A stretch of DNA of 52,064 nt from Rhodothermaceae bacterium Tc-Br11_B2g6_7. GTDB taxonomy: Bacteria; Bacteroidota; Rhodothermia; Rhodothermales; Salinibacteraceae. The notes under the pieces were generated by a model. That model ran no database searches. It worked only from the letters and a program-made list of their open reading frames with translations, and was not told where the DNA came from. The stretch covers positions 1-52,064 of the forward strand of contig LKNB01000013.1 of the NCBI GenBank assembly GCA_001564055.1, in the 5' to 3' direction. Positions 42,269 through 49,957 of this stretch are shown here, piece by piece; within the stretch, counting starts at the first letter, position 1; each line of letters begins with the position of its first letter. The translations under genes and the position numbers were made by a program.

Positions 42269-42299
42269 CAAAGGTAGCTGTCGGACGTCAGATTTACAA
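42269..42299 (-). promoter_or_regulatory. Bacteroidota-type promoter of the fasciclin gene
   Basis: On the minus strand TTG (42299-42297) is followed after exactly 20 bases by TACCTTTG (42276-42269), a perfect match to the TTG-N19-21-TANNTTTG promoter of the Bacteroidota housekeeping sigma factor. It predicts a start of transcription near 42262 and a leader of about 40 bases containing the SD. Confidence 0.8.
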
Positions 42300-42405
42300 T
42301 ACGAACCTATCGTCCGCACCTGAAATCATCTAAATGTACAAGGCAATCACGAATATCCACCCGTCTTGATGCCTTTGCCCACACAAAAGCCGTGTTCGTT
42401 TGCAA

Positions 42406-42441
42406 TAATGTTACGCTTATGCATGGCGTAGCTGCACATTA
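42406..42441. other. Bulged inverted repeat downstream of the ArsR gene
   Basis: TAATGT-TACGC (42406-42416) pairs with GCGTA (42426-42430) and, past a five-base bulge, ACATTA (42436-42441). It lies just past the ArsR stop on the minus strand. There is no U-run, so it is not a classical terminator. The rest of 42300-42467 shows nothing I can name. Confidence 0.35.
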
Positions 42442-42467
42442 CACCTGATTGCATGCTGGTTTTTCGA

Positions 42468-42785
42468 TTATCCCTCCGCAGCCTTTTCCATTTGAAGCTG
42501 ACTGCAGACCAACACACAGAGCGCCGAGAGAATGGGGTCCGCGATCGAGTAAAAGACATACAGGCCCTCTTTGCGGCGCTGCACCAGGTTGTGTTTAGCC
42601 AGGCGCTGCAGGTGTTTGCTGACGTTGGCCTGATGCTGCCCGGTGGCCTCCGAAAGCTGCTGCACGTTCATTTCACCACGCACGTGGAGCTGGTTGAGGA
42701 GCTGCAGGCGTACGGGTTCGCTAAGCAGGTGGAAGCGCTCGGACACCTGCTCAAGCAGCGGGGGCGGAATGAGCTGATCAGTCAT
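42468..42785 (-). CDS. ArsR/SmtB-family repressor, probable persulfide sensor
   Basis: 105 residues from ATG 42785. The winged-helix core reads FHLLSEPVRLQLLNQLHVRGE, then VQQLSEATGQHQANVSKHLQ as the recognition helix and a wing RRKEGLYVFYSIADP. The C-terminal helix has two cysteines, C90 and C94 (SALCVLVCSQLQ). BigR/SqrR sulfide sensors use one Cys in helix 2 and one in helix 5; here the helix-2 position is Asn31, so the pair would have to be C90/C94 or intersubunit. The gene diverges from the YeeE/YedE-CstB genes, the standard arrangement for a self-repressing sulfide regulator. A metal or arsenic role is less likely because no metal-resistance genes are near. Confidence 0.87.
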   Translation of the reverse strand: MTDQLIPPPLLEQVSERFHLLSEPVRLQLLNQLHVRGEMNVQQLSEATGQHQANVSKHLQRLAKHNLVQRRKEGLYVFYSIADPILSALCVLVCSQLQMEKAAEG

Positions 42786-42827
42786 AGTAGCTGCTGGTTT
42801 ATGGAAACGGAGTCCACTGTATATGTA

Positions 42828-42839
42828 CAACGGGTTGAA
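42828..42839. promoter_or_regulatory. Dyad in the ArsR leader, possible operator
   Basis: TGTATATGTACA, with TGTA/TACA arms, lies 43 bases upstream of the ArsR start. ArsR-family repressors bind AT-rich dyads at their own promoters, so this is a candidate autoregulatory site; nothing else supports it. Confidence 0.35.
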
Positions 42840-42995
42840 TAGATGCGTCTCCACGTGCCGGGGCTATTTCTGCACTGAATCCTCATGACGAGTGGGGTTG
42901 CGCGTTTTTGGTGCCCCATACGCATATTTCTTCATGGTTCCTTTGTCAAGTGCTCCTGGAACCGTCCAACCCGCCCTTTATATAATGAACCAGAT

Positions 42996-43010
42996 TTACT
43001 TGTTACTACA
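42996..43010 (+). promoter_or_regulatory. Candidate shared operator, left copy
   Basis: TTACTTGTTACTACA lies ten bases past a TATAAT (42981-42986), near the expected transcription start of the YeeE/YedE operon, and 47 bases before its ATG. A copy differing at one base, TTACATGTTACTACA, is found at 52050-52064 upstream of the converging SQR operon. Both contain TTAC-N3-TTAC direct half-sites. Confidence 0.5.
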
Positions 43011-43057
43011 GATGAGGACAATCCGAGTCTCTATCACGGAACGCGCTAAACAACGCT

Positions 43058-43621
43058 ATGCTTGAATTTATCTCCCAACCCTGGCCGTGGTACGTTGCCG
43101 GTCCGCTCATTGGGCTTATTGTACCGCTGCTGTTGCTGCTTGGCGGCAAACAGTTCGGGATCTCCGCTAATCTCCGCCATGCCTGTGCTGCGACGCTGCC
43201 CGGGCAAGTCGAATTTTTCCAGTACGATTGGAAGAAGAGTGGCCTCTGGAATATGGTCTTCACCGGGGGGATCATCCTCGGCGCCGTGATTGCGTCTACG
43301 GTGCTGGCCAACCCAGACCCGTTTGTTGACATCGCGTCGACCACGCGGGCGGATCTGGAAGCCCTCGGCATCACGACCTTTGAAGGGCTGGTGCCCGCTC
43401 AGGTGTTTTCCTGGGAGGGGCTGCTTAGCCTGCCGGGGATCGTAATGATCGTAGTTGGGGGCTTTCTGGTAGGCTTTGGCGCGCGCTATGCAGGCGGCTG
43501 TACCTCCGGGCATGCCATTTCCGGTCTGGCCGATCTGCAGGCCCCGTCACTGGTGGCCGTGATCGGCTTCTTCATCGGCGGACTGACCGCGACGTATCTC
43601 ATTCTGCCGCTATTGCTGTAA
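43058..43621 (+). CDS. YeeE/YedE-family transporter, first half (TsuA/PmpA-like)
   Basis: 187 residues with four or five membrane helices. The signature GFGARYAGGCTSGHAISG (about residues 137-155) carries the Cys that passes thiosulfate in YeeE/TsuA. A soluble loop of about 40 residues (NPDPFVDIASTTRADLEALG) sits in the middle. The family half-size matches PmpA of PmpA-PmpB pairs, which occur beside sulfide-oxidation genes and import or export thiosulfate, sulfite or related sulfur compounds. It is the first gene of the plus arm; the partner half follows after 53 bases. No SD is present. Confidence 0.9.
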   Translation: MLEFISQPWPWYVAGPLIGLIVPLLLLLGGKQFGISANLRHACAATLPGQVEFFQYDWKKSGLWNMVFTGGIILGAVIASTVLANPDPFVDIASTTRADLEALGITTFEGLVPAQVFSWEGLLSLPGIVMIVVGGFLVGFGARYAGGCTSGHAISGLADLQAPSLVAVIGFFIGGLTATYLILPLLL

Positions 43622-43674
43622 TCAGCGCTTGCGCGCATTCCTCGCTGCTTTTACCTTTTTGATAGAATCGTACC

Positions 43675-44148
43675 ATGGCACAGTCCACACCCTCCACCGC
43701 ACCAGCGGCCCGCACCGATCAGCGCCTCGGCGCTCTTGTGCTGTACATGCTGGTCGGCGTATTTTTCGGCATCATCCTCATCAAAAGTGAAGTGGTATCC
43801 TGGTTCAGGATCCAGGAGATGTTTCGCTTTCAGGCCTTCCACATGTACGGTATCATTGGGAGTGCTATTGTGGTGGCGGCGGCATCCGTCCAACTCATCA
43901 AGCGCTTCAACATCACCGATCGCGATGGCCAGCCTATTGTCATTCCCCCGAAGAAGTGGGAGGGGGTGGGCACACGCTACTGGCTGGGCGGCATCATCTT
44001 CGGTCTTGGATGGGCGCTATTGGGCGCCTGCCCGGGTCCCATCTTCGCGCTGTTTGGCGCCGGCATCACCGTAATCATTGTAGCCTTGCTCTCCGCATTG
44101 GCCGGCACGTGGGCCTACGCCTACCTGCGGCCTAAACTGCCTCACTAA
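43675..44148 (+). CDS. YeeE/YedE-family transporter, second half (DUF6691/PmpB-like)
   Basis: 157 residues with four membrane helices: LGALVLYMLVGVFFGIILI, HMYGIIGSAIVVAAASVQLI, GIIFGLGWALLGACPGPIFA and a last VTIIVALLSALAGTWAYAYL-like segment. The motif GLGWALLGACPGP has the Cys-Pro of the second YeeE half. Together with the previous gene it would form one complete transporter. It starts 53 bases after its partner and 82 before the persulfide dioxygenase. The N-terminal 18 residues are hydrophilic and variable. Confidence 0.9.
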   Translation: MAQSTPSTAPAARTDQRLGALVLYMLVGVFFGIILIKSEVVSWFRIQEMFRFQAFHMYGIIGSAIVVAAASVQLIKRFNITDRDGQPIVIPPKKWEGVGTRYWLGGIIFGLGWALLGACPGPIFALFGAGITVIIVALLSALAGTWAYAYLRPKLPH

Positions 44149-44230
44149 GCGCAGTCCCACCCCCTTCACGGGTCTGCTGCCCCGTAAAGGCGACACCCTC
44201 ACCAGCATTCCACACAAACCTCCTACGCCC

Positions 44231-45670
44231 ATGTATTTCCGACAGATCTTCGACGACAAGCTCGCACAATACGCCTACCTCATTGGCTGCCAACAGACGG
44301 GTGAAGCCGTCATCATCGATCCCGAGCGTGACATCGACCAGTATGTTGACCTGGCCGAACGCGAAGGGCTCACCATCACCGCTGTCACCGAAACGCATAT
44401 TCATGCCGATTACCTTTCGGGCGCCCGCGAATTTGCTGAGGCCTACCCGGAGGTGAAGCTCTACCTCTCAGACGAGGGCGACGAGAACTGGAAGTATTTC
44501 TGGGCGCAGGAGTCCGACTACGATGTGTCCTATCTTACCGATGGAGACTCCTTTAAGGTGGGCAACATCGAGGTTACCGCGGTTCACACGCCGGGGCATA
44601 CGCCGGAGCACCTGATGTTTAAAGTGACAGACCACGGTGGCGGTGCGACCGAGCCGATGGGCATTGCCACCGGCGACTTCGTATTTGTGGGCGATCTCGG
44701 CCGCCCCGACCTCTTGGAGTCTGCTGCAAAGGTGGAGGGCATGATGGAGCCGTCTGCTCGGAAGCTCTACGAGACGGTACAGAGCTTTCTCTCGATGCCC
44801 GACCACATGCAGATCTGGCCAGGACACGGCGCCGGCTCGGCGTGCGGTAAGGCGTTGGGCGCGGTGCCGCAGACGACCGTCGGCTATGAGCGCGCAACGA
44901 ACCCGATGCTCGAAGCGGCAGAGCGTGGCGAAGATGCCTTTGTTAGCGCCATTCTGGAAGGCCAGCCCGAGCCGCCGCTGTACTTTGCACGCATGAAGAA
45001 GCTCAACAAGGAAGGCGCGCCCGTGCTCGGCGGACTGCCTGAGCCATCGGAAGTTGATGTGGATGGGCTGGCAGACGTTGCAACGGACGATGACATGGTT
45101 GTCATTGATACGCGGGCAGACCGGGCCGCCTTCGCCGGAGCGCACGTCCCAGGCGCTATTCATTCGCCGCTGAACCGGGCATTTAACACAGCGGTAGGCT
45201 CGGTTTTGACCGATGCTGAAGCCCCGCTCACGCTGATTATTGACGCGGCTAAGGTGGAAGAGGCCGTTCGGGACCTGATCCGTATTGGTTTCGACAACAT
45301 CGTGCATTTTGCCACGCCGGAGACGCTGGCTGCTTACGTAGAAGCCGGGCACCCGACGGCGTCGCTTCGCACGGCCATGACCACGGACCTCGACACGCTG
45401 CGCACAGATGAGCACGCGCAGGTGCTTGACGTCCGGTACGCCTCCGAGTACAACGCAGACCACGTGCCAGATGCGCTGAACTCGTCCTACACGCGCCTTG
45501 CCGAGAACCTCGACACGCTGCCGGAGGATAAGCACCTGCTGGTGCACTGTGGCAGTGGCGCCCGGGCCTCGGTGGCGAGCTCACTGCTCGCGCGCGAGGG
45601 CTTCGATGTCACCCTCGTGGATGGCAATTTTGCCGACTACCGGGAAGCCTCGGAGGCGCTGCCGGCGTAA
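44231..45670 (+). CDS. CstB-like persulfide dioxygenase-rhodanese fusion
   Basis: 479 residues. The metallo-beta-lactamase domain (about 1-240) has THIHADYLSG (H56, H58, D60; the last His of HxHxDH is Tyr61), HTPGHTPEH (H123) and GDFVFVGDLGRPD (D155), the pattern of class III persulfide dioxygenases. Two rhodanese folds follow: the first (about 270-370) has no catalytic Cys, the second (about 380-479) has LVHCGSGAR with Cys440. This three-domain order is that of Staphylococcus CstB (dioxygenase, pseudo-rhodanese, rhodanese), which turns low-molecular-weight persulfides into thiosulfate. It follows the two YeeE/YedE genes and ends in a terminator. Confidence 0.93.
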   Translation: MYFRQIFDDKLAQYAYLIGCQQTGEAVIIDPERDIDQYVDLAEREGLTITAVTETHIHADYLSGAREFAEAYPEVKLYLSDEGDENWKYFWAQESDYDVSYLTDGDSFKVGNIEVTAVHTPGHTPEHLMFKVTDHGGGATEPMGIATGDFVFVGDLGRPDLLESAAKVEGMMEPSARKLYETVQSFLSMPDHMQIWPGHGAGSACGKALGAVPQTTVGYERATNPMLEAAERGEDAFVSAILEGQPEPPLYFARMKKLNKEGAPVLGGLPEPSEVDVDGLADVATDDDMVVIDTRADRAAFAGAHVPGAIHSPLNRAFNTAVGSVLTDAEAPLTLIIDAAKVEEAVRDLIRIGFDNIVHFATPETLAAYVEAGHPTASLRTAMTTDLDTLRTDEHAQVLDVRYASEYNADHVPDALNSSYTRLAENLDTLPEDKHLLVHCGSGARASVASSLLAREGFDVTLVDGNFADYREASEALPA

Positions 45671-45688
45671 GGCTGCATGCTGCGAAAC

Positions 45689-45727
45689 AACTCCCGGGCG
45701 ACCGATCGTGGACGTCCGGGAGTTTTT
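45689..45727 (+). terminator. Intrinsic terminator after the CstB-like gene
   Basis: AACTCCCGG (45689-45697) pairs with CCGGGAGTT (45716-45724), followed by a T-rich run (TTTGTTT). It would end the YeeE/YedE-CstB unit and leave the SulP gene to be reached by read-through or its own promoter. Confidence 0.88.
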
Positions 45728-45746
45728 GTTTATCTGACGACATGCG

Positions 45747-47492
45747 ATGAGCTCCATGCGCGCCCTCCTCCAACAGTTCTTTCCGCCCCTTGAGTGGGGG
45801 CCGTCGTACACGCGGAAGCAGCTCTACGGCGACCTCTCCGCCGGGTTGACCGTGGGCGTGATGCTCATCCCGCAGGGGATGGCGTATGCCCTGATCGCCG
45901 GGATGCCCCCCATCTACGGGCTGTACGCTTCCCTCGTCCCGCTGCTTATCTATGCCTTCATGGGCACCTCGCGGCAGCTGGCGGTGGGGCCGGTGGCTAT
46001 GGTGTCGCTGCTGGTGGCAGCCGGTGTCGCCCCGCTGGCCGATGGCGACGCGGATCGCTACATCATGCTGTCGCTGATGCTGGCGCTGATGGTTGGGGTC
46101 TTGCAGTTTGGCTTGGGCCTGCTGCGGTTTGGGTTTCTGGCTAACTTTTTATCGCACCCGGTGCTCAGCGGGTTTACCTCGGCTGCGGCCCTCATCATTG
46201 GATTCAGCCAGCTGAAGCACTTGCTGGGGGTTGAGCTTCCGCAGTCGATTTACATCCACGAGATCATTTGGTCGGCGGTGCAGCAGGCCGGGGAGATTCA
46301 TCTGCTGACGCTGGCCATTGGCGCAGGCAGCATCGCCTTGCTGCTGGGCCTACGCCACCTGAATCCACGATTGCCGGGCCCCTTGGTGGTGGTCGTCCTC
46401 GCGACGGTGACGGTGTGGGCAGCCGGGTTTGCCGCTCAGGACGTCTCCATCGTGGGCGACGTACCGGCAGGGTTGCCGGGGCTGGTGGTCCCGGTGGTGG
46501 CCTGGGCGGATGTGCAGGCGCTCTTGCCGGTCGCCATTGTGATCGCGCTGGTGGGCTTCATGGAGTCCATTGCCGTGGCCAAGGTATATGCCTCGCGGCA
46601 TGGCTACGAGGTGGATGCCAACCAGGAGCTGGTGGCCCTGGGCGCGGCCAACATTGGCGGCGCCTTCTTTCAGTCCTTCCCCGTCACTGGCGGGTTCTCA
46701 CGTACGGCTGTGAATGACCAGGCCGGCGCGACGTCCACCGGGGCCTCCATGATTAGCGCGCTGCTGATCGGGGGTACGCTGCTGCTCCTCACGCCGCTTT
46801 TCTACTACATGCCGCAGGCCGTGCTGGCTGCCATCGTCATGGTAGCCGTCTCTGGGCTGTTCAACATCAAGGAGGCCCGGCACCTGTGGCACACCGACCG
46901 GCAGGACTTCGGCTTGCTGGTGCTGACCTTCGTTGCTACCCTCGGGCTGGGTATCGAGGAGGGGATCCTCGTGGGCGTCGTGGGGTCGCTGCTCATGGTA
47001 CTCTATCAGAGCTCGCGGCCGCACACCGTGGTTATGGGGCAGCTGCCTGAATCGACCACCTACCGCGCGTCAGAACGGTACCCTGCAGCAGAAATCCGCG
47101 ATGAGGTGGCGATTGTTCGGATCGACGCGTCCCTCTACTTTGCCAACGCCAACCACCTGAAAGATACCCTGCGCGCCATCCCGCACCGAACCCCGATGCC
47201 CCGGGCGGTGGTATTGGACGCCTACCCGGTGAACACGATTGACTCCACCGCCATTCATGCGTTGCAGGAGATGGTGACAGAGCTCCGCCAGCAGGGCCTT
47301 GCGTTTTACGTGGCTGGCTGTAAAGGACCCGTTCGTGATGCGATGGAGCGAGCGGGCTTCGTGGAGCACCTCGGGGAGGAGGCGTTCTTTCATGAGGTGC
47401 ATGAGGCGGTGCGGGCCGCACCTGCCGGTGAGCAGCGCATACATGCTGAGCCACCCTCCCGCAAGGTGAAAGACGCACAGGCTGAAGTTTAG
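45747..47492 (+). CDS. SulP-family anion transporter with STAS domain
   Basis: 581 residues. The membrane part has about a dozen segments and the SLC26/SulP marks GLTVGVMLIPQGMAYALIAGMPPIYGLY and AVGPVAMVSLL, with the conserved NANQEL-type region seen as VDANQELVALGAANIGG. A STAS domain occupies about 435-560 (AIVRIDASLYFANANHLKD, VVLDAYPVNTIDSTAIHAL). Such proteins exchange sulfate, sulfite, bicarbonate or other anions. Placed after the persulfide dioxygenase, exporting sulfite or sulfate is an attractive guess. A terminator precedes it, and only 22 bases lie between that and the ATG, so it probably depends on partial read-through. Confidence 0.93.
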   Translation: MSSMRALLQQFFPPLEWGPSYTRKQLYGDLSAGLTVGVMLIPQGMAYALIAGMPPIYGLYASLVPLLIYAFMGTSRQLAVGPVAMVSLLVAAGVAPLADGDADRYIMLSLMLALMVGVLQFGLGLLRFGFLANFLSHPVLSGFTSAAALIIGFSQLKHLLGVELPQSIYIHEIIWSAVQQAGEIHLLTLAIGAGSIALLLGLRHLNPRLPGPLVVVVLATVTVWAAGFAAQDVSIVGDVPAGLPGLVVPVVAWADVQALLPVAIVIALVGFMESIAVAKVYASRHGYEVDANQELVALGAANIGGAFFQSFPVTGGFSRTAVNDQAGATSTGASMISALLIGGTLLLLTPLFYYMPQAVLAAIVMVAVSGLFNIKEARHLWHTDRQDFGLLVLTFVATLGLGIEEGILVGVVGSLLMVLYQSSRPHTVVMGQLPESTTYRASERYPAAEIRDEVAIVRIDASLYFANANHLKDTLRAIPHRTPMPRAVVLDAYPVNTIDSTAIHALQEMVTELRQQGLAFYVAGCKGPVRDAMERAGFVEHLGEEAFFHEVHEAVRAAPAGEQRIHAEPPSRKVKDAQAEV

Positions 47493-47560
47493 GCCTGGAA
47501 AATGCCATGCCCGACCAGCGCCCCGCTGCTACCCCTTGTACTGACAGAGGCACAGACGGA

Positions 47561-48175
47561 ATGGACTCTTCTTTTTGGGACGACCGATACGATGCTGAGG
47601 CCTATGCCTATGGCACCGACCCCAACGTTTTTCTCACGGATGCCATTGGCAGGGTCCCGGCCGGGGCTACGATCGTAGAGTTGGGGGCGGGGGAGGGGCG
47701 GAACGCCGTATGGCTGGCCCAACAAGGCTACACCGTTACTGCGGTAGATTACTCCTGGACGGGGCTAAAGAAAACCGAGCAGCTGGCGAGCCGGTTTGGG
47801 GTGGCGGTGGAAACCGTGGAGGCCGACGTCTTGACGTGGCGGCCGGGGCGCACGTGGGATGCGATTGTGGTCACCTTCCTGCACGTGCTGCCCGATCAGC
47901 GCGCCCTGCTCTTCGACCAGATAAAGCGCCTCGTCGCTCCGGGGGGCTGGGTGCTGGCTGAGTGGTTTCGGCGCGAACAAGTGGAGGAAGGATACAGCAG
48001 CGGCGGCCCCCCGCATGTGGATATGATGGTGAGCAAAGCGGAACTCCAGCACGCCTTTCGTGAAGGGACATTTAGCCGGCTGCAGGAGGCCGAGCACATG
48101 CTCGACGAAGGCCCGCATCACCAAGGCGAAGCCGCTACCATCCAGATGGTATGGCAGGCTCCGGCGGACGCATAG
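47561..48175 (+). CDS. Class I SAM-dependent methyltransferase
   Basis: 204 residues from ATG 47561 (MDSSFWDDRYDAEAYAYG), where homologues begin; ATG 47507 would add an 18-residue tail of unlikely composition. The Rossmann motif I is IVELGAGEGRNAVWLA, followed by AVDYSWTGLKK (acidic residue for SAM ribose) and LLFDQIKRLVAPGGWVLAEW. It resembles the TehB/thiopurine-methyltransferase-like group that methylates small molecules, often found with sulfur or chalcogen detoxification genes. Methylation of sulfide or a thiol is possible. It starts 68 bases after the SulP stop and is the last gene of the plus arm. Confidence 0.86.
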   Translation: MDSSFWDDRYDAEAYAYGTDPNVFLTDAIGRVPAGATIVELGAGEGRNAVWLAQQGYTVTAVDYSWTGLKKTEQLASRFGVAVETVEADVLTWRPGRTWDAIVVTFLHVLPDQRALLFDQIKRLVAPGGWVLAEWFRREQVEEGYSSGGPPHVDMMVSKAELQHAFREGTFSRLQEAEHMLDEGPHHQGEAATIQMVWQAPADA

Positions 48176-48251
48176 CACGCGATGAGTGGGGCATTATGGG
48201 GCATTATCCCGGACGAGGCCGCCTCCTGCGCCCGCTATGTTACTGCGTCGC

Positions 48252-49097
48252 CTATTCCTCAACAGGAAGGAAAAGCGTCGCGTCTCCAGCCGAAAGCTGT
48301 AGCGCATCCACGTGGCCAGATGCGTCTGCCGCAGGTAAGACCGCGTGCACGTGAATGTGCTCGCCGTGGTGAACGAAGACGCCCTGGTCCGCTGTGCTGC
48401 CCCAGAATCCAACCATCTGCACCGACGCCGTAGAGGCAGAAAAGATCTCTTTCACCTCCTGGTGTCTCGCCCGGTTGTGTGGTTCGTCTCCCTTTCGGTC
48501 AAGAATGTGATACGTCAAGTCTGCTGCGTGTCCCTCAATGCGAAACGGAAACGGCTCATCGGTCGAAAGGCCCGCTGCCTCGGCTGCCTGGCGTACGTAT
48601 GCTTCTAACGCGTCAAGGCTACCAATGTCCTCCGCTATGGGCGCGGAGGTCCATGCCCCGGTGGCACCATAGACGAGAAACACCGCGCGGTGATCGAACG
48701 AGGCTTCGGTGCGGGGCGTGCCCTCAGCGACCGTAGCGATCGATGGCACGCCATCGTAGATGGTCACCTCGCCTCGCAGCCCCTCAAGTGGGCCCACCGC
48801 AAACAGGCCGGCGTAGTCTTGCAGCGAATCCAGCGCGACGTGCGGGGTCAGGTCGCCATCGCGCACCGCGGTCCGCATGGCGCCCTGATGCCGCACCCAA
48901 AATACAGCCGAGTCCGTCGACTCCGCGTGTGCCGTCATGGCCGCTACTGCTGATGTATGAGCATCAGGCACCGGCGGATCGGACATTAGGCGGTTAGGCG
49001 CTGCGTCATTCTCAACCGCGGGCTCCTTAGCGCCATGGAATCCCGTGCCAGCAAGGAGAACAAACAGGAGTGAACAGCAAAGAGCCGTGCTACGCAT
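48252..49097 (-). CDS. Secreted acetolactate-decarboxylase-like protein
   Basis: 281 residues with a signal peptide (MRSTALCCSLLFVLLAGTGFHGA). The rest follows the BudA/AlsD fold: VFWVRHQGAMRTAVRDGD, YAGLFAVGPLEGLRGEVTIYDG, PFPFRIEGHAADLTYHI, and a His-rich strand HHGEHIHVHAVLP followed by ASGHVDAL, which supplies the three Zn-binding His positions. True acetolactate decarboxylases make acetoin; many exported relatives are unassigned. It is the last gene of the minus arm, 59 bases after the DsrE-like gene, and its presence in a sulfide cluster is unexplained. Confidence 0.8.
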   Translation of the reverse strand: MRSTALCCSLLFVLLAGTGFHGAKEPAVENDAAPNRLMSDPPVPDAHTSAVAAMTAHAESTDSAVFWVRHQGAMRTAVRDGDLTPHVALDSLQDYAGLFAVGPLEGLRGEVTIYDGVPSIATVAEGTPRTEASFDHRAVFLVYGATGAWTSAPIAEDIGSLDALEAYVRQAAEAAGLSTDEPFPFRIEGHAADLTYHILDRKGDEPHNRARHQEVKEIFSASTASVQMVGFWGSTADQGVFVHHGEHIHVHAVLPAADASGHVDALQLSAGDATLFLPVEE

Positions 49098-49156
49098 CGG
49101 TTGATGGGCGAAACGTGAGGAGGGGTGGTAGACCGGCCAAGGCCGTATCCGGCACC

Positions 49157-49588
49157 CTAAAACGTGAAGTAGCGGACCTCTGGGCGAAGCATGTACTCAG
49201 CGATGGCCGGTGGCATCGCGGTGCCGATGCCCTCGATAAGGTCCCCCTCGTTAAATTCCGTGTTGGGCAGGAAGATGGCGCAGACCTCAACCACCTGTCC
49301 CTCCGCCATCAGGCCACGCAGCAATTCCTGAGGGGAGCGTCCGGCCGGTTCGAAGGTGGGGAAGTCCTCATCAGCAATGGCCAGTCGACCGCCCGGCCCG
49401 CAGAGCAACACACGCACGGCTGCGCCCTGCCGCATCGACTGCGTGGCCAGGACCATAGCCATCATTTGGGTCTGGGCATCGGCCGAGGTCACCACGACGA
49501 AGAGCTCCTCGGTATCGTCGGCCTGCACAGGCGATACCGTGGCGAAGAGGAGGAGGACGGTTGCTACGAAAGCTAATGCAGTACGCAT
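49157..49588 (-). CDS. Exported DsrE/DsrF-like protein
   Basis: 143 residues from ATG 49588. The first 23 are a signal peptide (MRTALAFVATVLLLFATVSP, then VQA and the mature start DDTEELF). The mature part is one DsrE-like fold with Cys63 in VLLCGPGG and Cys103 in VEVCAIFLPN, the latter at the position of the persulfide-carrying Cys in DsrE/TusD relatives. DsrE proteins relay sulfane sulfur and are normally cytoplasmic, so export is the odd feature. It lies 103 bases after the 60-residue coiled-coil gene on the SQR arm. A role as periplasmic sulfur carrier is inference. Confidence 0.86.
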   Translation of the reverse strand: MRTALAFVATVLLLFATVSPVQADDTEELFVVVTSADAQTQMMAMVLATQSMRQGAAVRVLLCGPGGRLAIADEDFPTFEPAGRSPQELLRGLMAEGQVVEVCAIFLPNTEFNEGDLIEGIGTAMPPAIAEYMLRPEVRYFTF

Positions 49589-49691
49589 GGGAATACAGGG
49601 GTCTGGTACGCGTGGGGGAGACATGAGCAACGGCAGCGGGGCAGGGTAGAGCCCCACGCCCTTGTGTTGAATGCTACGAGTGTGTTGAACG

Positions 49692-49874
49692 CTACGAGCG
49701 CGACTCCAGCCGCTCCAGACGTTCTTCAAGGCGCTGGAGGTGGGTGTTCATCTGCTCCAGTTTGTCGAGGATCAAAATGTGTGTTTTCTCGGCGTCAATC
49801 CCTACAGGGCTTTCGGCCTGCGCAATGAGGCGGGCAAGCTCCTCGTAGCGCTTGGGCGTGATATCGAACTCCAT
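49692..49874 (-). CDS. Small coiled-coil protein in the SQR operon
   Basis: 60 residues: MEFDITPKRYEELARLIAQ, a middle segment SPVGIDAEKTHILILDKLEQ, and a heptad-patterned C-terminal helix (NTHLQRLEERLERLESR). I do not recognise a family. It is co-directional with SQR, starting 83 bases after its stop, and the composition is coding-like, so I treat it as a real gene. The C-terminal coiled coil suggests an oligomer or a partner-binding peptide. Confidence 0.65.
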   Translation of the reverse strand: MEFDITPKRYEELARLIAQAESPVGIDAEKTHILILDKLEQMNTHLQRLEERLERLESRS

Positions 49875-49957
49875 GAGCGGGCACCGTCAGTCAGGTTCGT
49901 TGGGGAAGGATACGATGCACAGCGCGCAAGCCACGCCCATGTTCCTACGGGGCAACC

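Noticed and set aside
42221..42467. tRNA or small RNA between fasciclin and ArsR genes
   Set aside because: No cloverleaf, anticodon arm or T-loop pattern can be drawn; only a weak bulged hairpin is present.
42347..42559. 70-codon minus frame at the 3' end of the ArsR gene
   Set aside because: It overlaps ArsR in another frame, lacks a start signal and has random-looking composition.
44468..45547. Minus frame of 359 codons opposite the persulfide dioxygenase
   Set aside because: Antisense to the three-domain CstB-like protein; composition is shadow-like.
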